Of a stretch of DNA of 11,690 nt, positions 6,062 through 11,690 are shown in pieces. The stretch lies in NCBI GenBank assembly GCA_023392285.1, contig JAEVZK010000082.1:1-11690 (forward strand). The letters run 5' to 3'. The position numbers and the translations under genes are program-made. The notes below the pieces were generated by a model, which made no database searches, was not told the DNA's origin, and was given only the letters and a program-made list of their open reading frames with translations. The stretch's first letter is position 1. The number at the start of each line of letters is the position of its first letter. This stretch comes from Armatimonadota bacterium (GTDB lineage: Bacteria; Armatimonadota; Fimbriimonadia; Fimbriimonadales; Fimbriimonadaceae).

Positions 6062-6436
6062 ATGAGCCACCAAGAAATTGAAAGCTTAGAGCGAAAGTTT
6101 TGGTCCGCTAGCAACGACCCGAAAACCTATAGCGAGCTGATGACCTCGAATGCCATAAGCGTGATCGAGTCAATGGGGTTCGTGGAAAAGAAGATTGCTG
6201 TAGAAGCTGCCAAGCAGAGCCCTGGATGGGAAGATGTCGAGATGAAGGATAAGAAGTTTATCGATCTGACTCCAGACTGCGTAGCGATGCTCTATCATGC
6301 GAGCGCCAATTCGAAGGATAAAGAGCAACCCTATACTGCCACGATCATCTCGATCTGGGTGCGCGAGGGGAGTTTCTGGCAGCTGGGACTCACCTCGCAC
6401 CAATCTTGGGATCCTGCTAAAACGACCGCATCTTAG
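6062..6436 (+). CDS. DUF4440/SnoaL-like (NTF2 fold) protein of unknown function
   Basis: The 124-residue product looks like a small cytoplasmic NTF2-fold protein of the DUF4440 type. It opens with an amphipathic helix (HQEIESLERKFWSASNDPKT), the usual start of these domains, and ends with paired strands (ATIISIWVREGSFWQLGLTS) that match the terminal strand-turn-strand of the fold. No signal peptide or membrane segment is seen. The reading frame is open much further upstream. Starts at 5915 and 5999 are possible, but 5915 leaves six bases to flgF and no room for either promoter. The ATG at 6062 begins just where the domain begins. No Shine-Dalgarno sequence precedes any of them. DUF4440 members range from isomerase-like enzymes to ligand binders, so no substrate can be named. 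The neighbours give no functional clue. Confidence 0.68.
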   Translation: MSHQEIESLERKFWSASNDPKTYSELMTSNAISVIESMGFVEKKIAVEAAKQSPGWEDVEMKDKKFIDLTPDCVAMLYHASANSKDKEQPYTATIISIWVREGSFWQLGLTSHQSWDPAKTTAS

Positions 6437-6437
6437 C

Positions 6438-7136
6438 TTATTGGAGCGGCTCTAATCGTCCCCGTATCTTCGAGTCTACTTCTACGATACCGGCATATCG
6501 CCCGTGCGATCCCGCTTGGCAAATGGCTACTTGCCCCACCATTTCTGGTTTGTAAAGGCAGTCGTGGGAGTGGCCCCCAATGATTAAATCCAACTCGGGT
6601 GCCTCTTTGGCCAGCTCACGATCAAATTTAAGGCCGATGTGAGTCAGGGCGATCAGAAAATCGACTTCGCTTCTAAGTTCTCGTGCCAGTGCCGCGGCGA
6701 CTGGAATGGGAGCGTCCCACAGATAGGCGCTCGCCGCACGCGTTTTCATCCTTTCGGTCACCATCGGAACCATGACGCCGAGAACCCCAACCTTCCTTCC
6801 CTCCACATCCAGAACGAGCGAGGAGGCAAAAGGGTGGTCGCCGTTCTTGAGGCGGAGATTCGCCACTAAAATGGGATGCAAAGCACCCTCCACCTTCTTT
6901 TGAAAGGCGCTCTGAAGGATATGCGTTTCTCGATTACCGAGAACGGAGGCGGTGCAGTTAAGCTGATCCAGTCGCTGCCAAACATCGTCAGCCGTAAGCG
7001 GGATCGAAAGATTTCCGGCTTTGATGCAGTCTCCACAGTCAAAGTACAGATCTGCTTCCTCACGGAGAATCGCTAGTTTTGCTTGTTTCGCATCATCGAG
7101 CTTGCCGTGAAAATCATTTGTATGCAGAATCCGCAT
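6438..7136 (-). CDS. 5'-nucleotidase/UshA-type metallophosphatase, catalytic domain only
   Basis: The 232-residue protein is a calcineurin-like metallophosphoesterase most like the catalytic domain of UshA/5'-nucleotidases. The metal-site motifs appear in order: HTNDFHG (Asp-8, His-10), DCGD (Asp-36), LGNRE (Asn-68), ALTHIG (His-166) and GGHSHD (His-189, His-191). GSHGRYAG at about 209-216 is the usual closing turn. The histidine of the normal GNH motif, which helps stabilise the transition state, is arginine here (Arg-69). There is no signal peptide and no C-terminal nucleotide-binding domain; UshA is about 550 residues and periplasmic, so this protein is probably cytoplasmic with a different or broader substrate. 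The ATG is the first residue of the first strand, so no earlier start is needed. Its stop is one base from that of the converging DUF4440 gene, and its start is seven bases from the divergent ctaA-ctaB frame. Confidence 0.82.
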   Translation of the reverse strand: MRILHTNDFHGKLDDAKQAKLAILREEADLYFDCGDCIKAGNLSIPLTADDVWQRLDQLNCTASVLGNRETHILQSAFQKKVEGALHPILVANLRLKNGDHPFASSLVLDVEGRKVGVLGVMVPMVTERMKTRAASAYLWDAPIPVAAALARELRSEVDFLIALTHIGLKFDRELAKEAPELDLIIGGHSHDCLYKPEMVGQVAICQAGSHGRYAGIVEVDSKIRGRLEPLQ

Positions 7137-7143
7137 TTTCGCT

Positions 7144-9159
7144 ATGACGGGCGAAGAGGTCCCTTTCGTTTACGATTCTGCTGGCAGAGTGAAGGCGGCC
7201 AAGGTTGGCTTGACTCTATTGGAGCATCTGAGCCAAACTATAAGGCGCGTGAAAGCAGAACCCGACCCGCAGACCCAAGTGGCGTCGAATTACCTCAGAC
7301 CCGAAAACTCGGGAGAAGCTCAGGTTCCTGATGCTCTGAGGCGCAAACTCGGCCAGTACACCTGGATCCTCCTTCTGTACAATTTGGCGGTAGTCGCCTG
7401 GGGAGGCTTCGTCCGCGCGTCCTTCTCTGGTGATGGATGCGGCGCCAACTGGCCGCTTTGCGGTGGAGCGCTCCTTCCGAATCTTGAGTCAACTAAAAGG
7501 ATTGTTGAATTCAGCCACCGAGTAAGCAGCGGATTGGTGCTCCCGCTCGTCGGCATCCTCCTTTGGCAGGTTTTCAGGCATTTTCCAAAGGGCCATCAAG
7601 CGAGGAAGGGTGCGGTTTTCGCGCTCGGATTCACGATCTCGGAAGCTCTTGTCGGAGCGGTACTCGTCCTTTACAAGCTGGTCGCGTACAACGACAGCGC
7701 GTACCGCGCGATGAGCATGAGCCTGCACCTGCTCAATACGTTTTTCCTGCTTTCCAGCATCGTTTTTACCGCGCTCGCAATTCGGGGCGTGCCTTCACTC
7801 CGGATTCGAAACCAGGGAGCCGTCACCTGGCTGCTGGGCATTGGCGCGCTGGCGACGGCAATCCTCGGTGTGAGCGGTTCCGTAAGTGCGCTGGGCCACT
7901 CTCTGAAGCCGGTCGACAACGTATTGGCCGCCGCTGCGGACCCGGCCTCCCACTGGATGGTTCGGCTGCAGCCGCTTCATCCGCTGATCGCGATTTCAGT
8001 GGGTCTATTTCTTTTGCTGGCCAGTGGACTCCTCATTCATTTGCGCCCAAGTCCTGAAGTGAAGAAGGCCGTACAGCTGCTGATGGGGGTTTATGGGTTC
8101 CAATTTGCACTTGGGTTGCTCAATATCTGGTTGAAAGCTCCCATTTGGATGCAAATCGTCCACTTGGTCTTGGCAGACGTGCTGTTCGTTTCTCTCGCAG
8201 TGGTGGCTACCTTCGCACTGTCGGACAACGTTCGGCGAGTTGAGATCGAAGCCGGTGAGGAAATCCAGGAAGAGATGGTTCCGAAGCTGCAGGGAGCGCA
8301 ACTGGTCAAAGCCTATGTGGTACTGACCAAGCCGCGAGTCATCAGCCTGCTCCTTTTCACGACGATGGCTGCTATGTTTATGGCGGCTCGGGGCTGGCCC
8401 GGATTTATCCTGTTTGTGGCGGTGTTCGTAGGTGGCTACATGGCGGCAGGTTCGGCCAATGCAATCAACATGGTAATTGATCGGGACATCGATCGAACGA
8501 TGAAGCGAACGGCTAAACGTCCGACGGTCACTCAATCGATCTCATCACGAAACGCTCTCCTTTTCGCCTTTTCGCTCGCTATTGGGTCATTCGCAATCCT
8601 TTGGGCGGCGGCGAATTTGCTCACAGCGATGTTGGCGCTGGCAGGTCTGGTCTTCTACGTGATCATTTATACGATGCTGCTGAAGCGGCGAACCTGGCAG
8701 AATATCGTGATCGGCGGCGCAGCCGGAGCCTTTCCGCCTTTGGTGGGATGGGCGGCGATAACAGACAGCCTTAATCCGTTCGCCTGGTGGCTATTCGCGC
8801 TTATCTTAGTTTGGACTCCGGTTCATTTCTGGGCCCTCGCGCTGCTGTTGAAGGACGATTATGCAGCAGCGGGTGTGCCCATGCTTCCGGTGGTCAGGGG
8901 AGAGCGCGTGACCGTTATCCAGATCGCCTTTTACACGGTTCTAACCGTCCTTCTCACTGCTCTGCCGTACGTGCTTGGGCAGCTCGGCATGGTCTACCTC
9001 GTTTCAGCCGTTGCGCTCAATATTCCGCTTGTCTTGCTCTGCGTGAAGCTATACCAGCAAATCGATCGTCCTCGGGCTAGTCGTCTGTTTCACTACTCGA
9101 TGCTCTACCTTGCCATCCTCTTTCTGATGGTAGCGGTCGATCGAATCGTGATCCTATGA
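7144..9159 (+). CDS. ctaAB: Fused heme A synthase (CtaA) and heme O synthase (CtaB)
   Basis: This 671-residue membrane protein joins two consecutive enzymes of heme A biosynthesis. The CtaA/COX15 half (about 70-360) has the paired cysteines of the outer loop (Cys-99, Cys-106 in CGANWPLC), the EFSH motif (Glu-122, His-125) and heme-ligand histidines His-195, His-279 and His-340, all in hydrophobic helices. The CtaB half (about 388-671) is a UbiA-type farnesyltransferase with LTKPRV, the Asp-rich motif NMVIDRDID (Asn-442, Asp-446, Asp-450) and the second motif KDDYAAAGVPMLP (570-582). CtaB farnesylates heme B to heme O; CtaA oxidises it to heme A for aa3-type oxidases. The order is reversed relative to the pathway. 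The first 65 or so residues are soluble and unlike CtaA. The ATG at 7144 lies only seven bases from the divergent gene, so a later start (for example GTG at 7249) is possible. Similar fusions are known in Thermus. Confidence 0.93.
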   Translation: MTGEEVPFVYDSAGRVKAAKVGLTLLEHLSQTIRRVKAEPDPQTQVASNYLRPENSGEAQVPDALRRKLGQYTWILLLYNLAVVAWGGFVRASFSGDGCGANWPLCGGALLPNLESTKRIVEFSHRVSSGLVLPLVGILLWQVFRHFPKGHQARKGAVFALGFTISEALVGAVLVLYKLVAYNDSAYRAMSMSLHLLNTFFLLSSIVFTALAIRGVPSLRIRNQGAVTWLLGIGALATAILGVSGSVSALGHSLKPVDNVLAAAADPASHWMVRLQPLHPLIAISVGLFLLLASGLLIHLRPSPEVKKAVQLLMGVYGFQFALGLLNIWLKAPIWMQIVHLVLADVLFVSLAVVATFALSDNVRRVEIEAGEEIQEEMVPKLQGAQLVKAYVVLTKPRVISLLLFTTMAAMFMAARGWPGFILFVAVFVGGYMAAGSANAINMVIDRDIDRTMKRTAKRPTVTQSISSRNALLFAFSLAIGSFAILWAAANLLTAMLALAGLVFYVIIYTMLLKRRTWQNIVIGGAAGAFPPLVGWAAITDSLNPFAWWLFALILVWTPVHFWALALLLKDDYAAAGVPMLPVVRGERVTVIQIAFYTVLTVLLTALPYVLGQLGMVYLVSAVALNIPLVLLCVKLYQQIDRPRASRLFHYSMLYLAILFLMVAVDRIVIL

Positions 9160-9260
9160 AAAATTTATTTAACGGCGAAACTTGTAAGTTTGGGCACGAA
9201 AAGTTAAACCAGACAAGCAATCCACAACAAAGAATAATCATTTTTGGTCAGGAGCGGGTC

Positions 9261-9276
9261 TGTGCAAGCTTGCACA
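9261..9276. promoter_or_regulatory. Perfect 16-bp palindrome upstream of actA (candidate operator)
   Basis: TGTGCAAGCTTGCACA is a perfect inverted repeat in the 177-bp gap between ctaAB and actA, 60 bases before the actA start. Its outer bases and spacing (TGTG, eight bases, CACA) equal those of CRP/FNR-family operators (TGTGA-N6-TCACA) apart from one symmetrical change, A to C, in each half. A dimeric helix-turn-helix regulator of the ACIII operon would fit. A confident promoter could not be assigned nearby: TTGCAC at 9270-9275 and TATACA at 9289-9294 are only 13 bases apart. Confidence 0.45.
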
Positions 9277-9326
9277 AGCTCGGTAATCTATACATGGAGC
9301 AGGTTCAGCAGCCTGATCCTATGCTT

Positions 9327-9332
9327 GGAGAG
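9327..9332 (+). promoter_or_regulatory. Ribosome binding site that fixes the actA start
   Basis: GGAGAG, with GGAG six bases before the ATG at 9337, is a good Shine-Dalgarno sequence. It supports the 250-residue actA start over the longer open frame from 9244, whose extra 31 residues would lie ahead of the membrane anchor and match nothing in ActA. Confidence 0.7.
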
Positions 9333-9336
9333 ACTT

Positions 9337-10089
9337 ATGTCAGCGCAGGTATTTAAGGAAAAAGCCAATACGATTGCCCGGTTCAGCATGATCATGGGCC
9401 TTGCCGTGCCACTGGGGCTCGGATTTTCAATCGCCGCGCTTTCCCGCAGCCCCGCTAACACCAAGGTGGACGTGCCAAAGGATCAGCCGATCCCGTTTTC
9501 ACATCGCCACCACAACAAAGAGCTGGGGATCGACTGTCGCTACTGCCATACAAGCGTGGAGACGTCGCAGTACCCGGGAGTTCCGCCATCGGAGACCTGT
9601 ATGAGCTGCCACTCGCAGATTTGGACGAACTCGCCGCTTCTGGAGCCGGTTCGCCAGTCTTACGAGACCGGGACACCGATCAAGTGGACCCAGGTGAACA
9701 AGCTGCCAGAGTTTGCCTACTTTAACCACAGCATTCATATTTCGCGGGGCCTCAACTGCAACACGTGCCACGGAGCAGTGCAGGACATGGCAATTACCGC
9801 AAAAGGCAATCCTTTCCAGATGGCCTGGTGCCTGGAGTGCCATCGGGCTCCGGAGAGAGCTCTTGAGAAGGATCCTGCTCATCCAGATCGCACGCCCACC
9901 CAGCACGCTTTCGATATGTATTGGAAGATCCAAGCAGGCGAAAAGCTCACCCCACGGGAGCAGCGGCTGGCCGAAGGTGGAAGCGTTTTCAGCGACAAGA
10001 GCGAGGATATCGCGGAAGGTAAGAAGTTGGTGGAGCAACTCGGAGTTCGCGTCGCGCAACTGGCCGACTGCTGGATTTGCCATCGATAA
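9337..10089 (+). CDS. actA: ActA, pentaheme cytochrome c subunit of alternative complex III
   Basis: ActA is the multiheme cytochrome subunit of alternative complex III, a quinol oxidase that passes electrons towards cytochrome c or directly to an oxidase. The 250-residue protein has an N-terminal membrane anchor (about 16-36, FSMIMGLAVPLGLGFSIAAL), so the hemes face the periplasm. Five CXXCH heme sites are present: CRYCH (67-71), CMSCH (88-92), CNTCH (141-145), CLECH (165-169) and CWICH (245-249). The segment FSHRHHNKELGIDCRYCH is characteristic of ActA, with histidines available as distal ligands; further His residues lie at 131 and 134. Five hemes agree with the characterised Rhodothermus ActA. 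actB follows after 22 bp, so the two are surely cotranscribed. The adjoining heme A synthase fusion suggests that an aa3/caa3 oxidase is encoded downstream. Confidence 0.95.
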   Translation: MSAQVFKEKANTIARFSMIMGLAVPLGLGFSIAALSRSPANTKVDVPKDQPIPFSHRHHNKELGIDCRYCHTSVETSQYPGVPPSETCMSCHSQIWTNSPLLEPVRQSYETGTPIKWTQVNKLPEFAYFNHSIHISRGLNCNTCHGAVQDMAITAKGNPFQMAWCLECHRAPERALEKDPAHPDRTPTQHAFDMYWKIQAGEKLTPREQRLAEGGSVFSDKSEDIAEGKKLVEQLGVRVAQLADCWICHR

Positions 10090-10111
10090 AGACGAGAAGA
10101 AGACGGAGCGA

Positions 10112-11690
10112 ATGGACCCTAAACGACAAGGCTTTAATCTGGACGCGGTGCGAGAAAAACTCGCGGGCAAGCGTGGACGCGCTTATTGGCGCGGCTTGGA
10201 AGAAGTTGCGGAAACCGAGGAATTCAACGCTTGGATGGGCGATGAGTTCCCGAATCGTCGCAGTCTTCTGGAAATGGATCGACGAACGCTGCTCAAGTTC
10301 ATGGGTGCCTCGATGGCACTCGCAGGATTGACGGGGTGCCGCTCAGTATTCCTCGACGAAGAAAAGATTGTCCCCTACGTCAAGCAGCCAGAAGAGATCA
10401 CTCTTGGAAAGCCGAACTATTATGCGACCGCCATGCCAATGTCCGGTTATGGTGTGGGTGTTCTGGTCGAGAGTCGGGAAGGGCGTCCCATCAAAATCGA
10501 AGGCAATCCAGATCATCCGGAGAGCCAAGGTTCAACCAGCTCGATCATGCAGGCTTCAATCCTGCAGATGTATGATCCCGATCGGTCACAAGCGGTCACT
10601 TTCGATGGCGAGATTAGCACGTGGGAAGTATTTCTCGCCGAATTCCAGAAGATCTTGGAGGAGCAGAAAGCCAAGCGCGGCGCGGGCCTTCGCATCCTGA
10701 CGGAAGAGATCTCGTCTCCCACCTTGATCGATCAAATTCAGACGCTGCTGAAAAGGTATCCAGGCGCTCGGTGGCACGTTTATGAGCCGGTGAATCGCGA
10801 CAACCCTCGCGCTGCGGCTATGAGTTGCTTCGGATCGCCACTCGATCCTATTTACAACTTTAGCGCGGCCAATGTCGTGGTCTCGCTCGATGCTGATTTC
10901 TTCTTGGATGCCCCAGGCGGCCTGAAATATTCGCGTGATTTCATGGATGGCCGTCGAGTACTGGGCGACAAGATGGACATGAATCGCCTGTACTCGATCG
11001 AGAGCATTCCCACCGCGGTTGGAGCCACTGCGGATCATCGATGGCCCTGCCGCACGAGCGATATGTTGGGAATGGCCATGGCATTAGCTGCCGCGGTCGG
11101 CGTTCCGGGCATTTCGGCTTCTGGGGGAGGAGCGGTTCCGCAGGCGGCGATTGCTGCGATGGGCCGAGATCTGCTCGCCAACCGAGGGGCGGCACTCGTG
11201 GTCGCCGGGGATCATCTGTCATCCGACGTTCACGTGATCTGCAATGCAATCAACGATCACATCGGTGCAATTGGGAAAACGGTCTCATATGTCGAGACTC
11301 CGGCAGTCGGTTCGGGCTCCCATCTCAAGGACATTACGGATCTTGCCGCCGATCTGCAACAGAAGAAGGTGGACTGTCTTCTGATTCTTGGCTGCAATCC
11401 GGTCTACACCGCCCCGTCTGACCTCAACTTCGCGGAGCTGCTCAAGAACTGTCCAAGCACCATTCGGCACGGATATTACAACGACGAGACGAGTGCGGAA
11501 TGCGTGTGGCACATACCAAGCACCCACTATCTTGAGGAGTGGAGCGACGTTCGCGCTTACGACGGCACGATTTCCATCATTCAGCCACTGATCGCGCCGC
11601 TGTTCGGTGGTCGCTCAGCGCATCAAATGCTTGGACTCGTGCTGGGAGACGGCGACGATGGCCATTCGCTCGTTCAGGCGAGCACAAAGA
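10112..11690 (+). CDS. actB: ActB, Tat-exported molybdopterin-like/iron-sulfur subunit of alternative complex III (N-terminal half)
   Basis: The frame is open for 526 codons to the window end. ActB is usually about 1000 residues, so roughly half is seen. The N-terminus carries the extended Tat signal special to this family: RAYWRGLEEVAETEEF (23-38), then MDRRTLLKFMGASMALAGLT with the twin arginines at 57-58. Cys-76 directly follows and could be a lipidation site. The next part resembles the catalytic domain of molybdopterin oxidoreductases (IEGNPDHPES, later WHIPSTHYLEEWSDVRAYDG). No CXXC-type iron-sulfur ligands appear in this half, as expected for ActB, whose first domain has lost its cofactors; the cubane clusters sit in the C-terminal domain outside the window. 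GGAG lies only three bases before the ATG, a short spacing. Function: transfers electrons from quinol side to the ActA/ActE hemes within ACIII. Confidence 0.94.
   Translation, partial: MDPKRQGFNLDAVREKLAGKRGRAYWRGLEEVAETEEFNAWMGDEFPNRRSLLEMDRRTLLKFMGASMALAGLTGCRSVFLDEEKIVPYVKQPEEITLGKPNYYATAMPMSGYGVGVLVESREGRPIKIEGNPDHPESQGSTSSIMQASILQMYDPDRSQAVTFDGEISTWEVFLAEFQKILEEQKAKRGAGLRILTEEISSPTLIDQIQTLLKRYPGARWHVYEPVNRDNPRAAAMSCFGSPLDPIYNFSAANVVVSLDADFFLDAPGGLKYSRDFMDGRRVLGDKMDMNRLYSIESIPTAVGATADHRWPCRTSDMLGMAMALAAAVGVPGISASGGGAVPQAAIAAMGRDLLANRGAALVVAGDHLSSDVHVICNAINDHIGAIGKTVSYVETPAVGSGSHLKDITDLAADLQQKKVDCLLILGCNPVYTAPSDLNFAELLKNCPSTIRHGYYNDETSAECVWHIPSTHYLEEWSDVRAYDGTISIIQPLIAPLFGGRSAHQMLGLVLGDGDDGHSLVQASTK

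Noticed and set aside
9244..9336. Longer N-terminus for ActA
   Set aside because: The start at 9337 has a good GGAG at six bases and begins the normal ActA N-terminus; the extra 31 residues include the palindrome.
9156..9356. 66-codon frame starting at an ATG that overlaps the ctaAB stop (ATGA)
   Set aside because: It ends inside actA, covers the AT-rich regulatory gap and the palindrome, and its product has no recognisable features. The overlap is probably chance, though translational coupling makes it worth remembering.

Overview
The window comes from a Gram-negative-type (diderm) aerobic bacterium with flagella. FlgH and FlgI build the outer-membrane L ring and the P ring, so an outer membrane is expected. 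A heme A/heme O synthase fusion next to alternative complex III (ACIII) genes points to an aerobic chain ending in an A-type oxidase. The lineage cannot be fixed from sequence alone. The combination of diderm flagellum, CtaA-CtaB fusion, ACIII and seven-base tandem repeats would fit Armatimonadota (Fimbriimonas-like), Planctomycetota or a similar group. This is inference.

Region 1 (1-5908, all minus strand) is a flagellar rod, ring and hook-junction cluster. In transcription order it holds flgF, a 148-bp spacer, flgG, flgA, flgH, flgI, flgJ (rod-binding domain only), an 86-bp gap filled by a heptamer array, flgN, a 192-bp gap holding an inverted repeat and a second heptamer array, and flgK, which runs off the left edge. 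From flgG to flgJ every junction overlaps by 1 or 4 bases (TAATG or ATGA), so these genes look translationally coupled. They supply the distal rod, the P ring with its chaperone, the L ring, the rod-capping factor, the hook-junction chaperone and the first hook-junction protein. The most unusual gene is flgA: an N-terminal segment resembling the middle domain of FlgG/FlgF lies in front of a normal FlgA.

Region 2 (5909-7143) is a small accessory stretch. A plus-strand DUF4440/SnoaL-like (NTF2 fold) protein diverges from flgF. It converges, with one base between stop codons, on a minus-strand 5'-nucleotidase-like metallophosphatase whose usual GNH motif reads GNR.

Region 3 (7144-11690, plus strand) is respiratory. 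It starts with a fused CtaA-CtaB protein that makes heme O and then heme A. A 177-bp intergenic stretch follows with a perfect 16-bp palindrome. Then come the pentaheme cytochrome ActA and the Tat-exported iron-sulfur/molybdopterin-like subunit ActB of ACIII. ActB is open to the window end, and the remaining ACIII and oxidase genes probably follow outside.

I saw no RNA genes, CRISPR arrays, transposases or phage genes. No gene-free stretch exceeds 300 bp.
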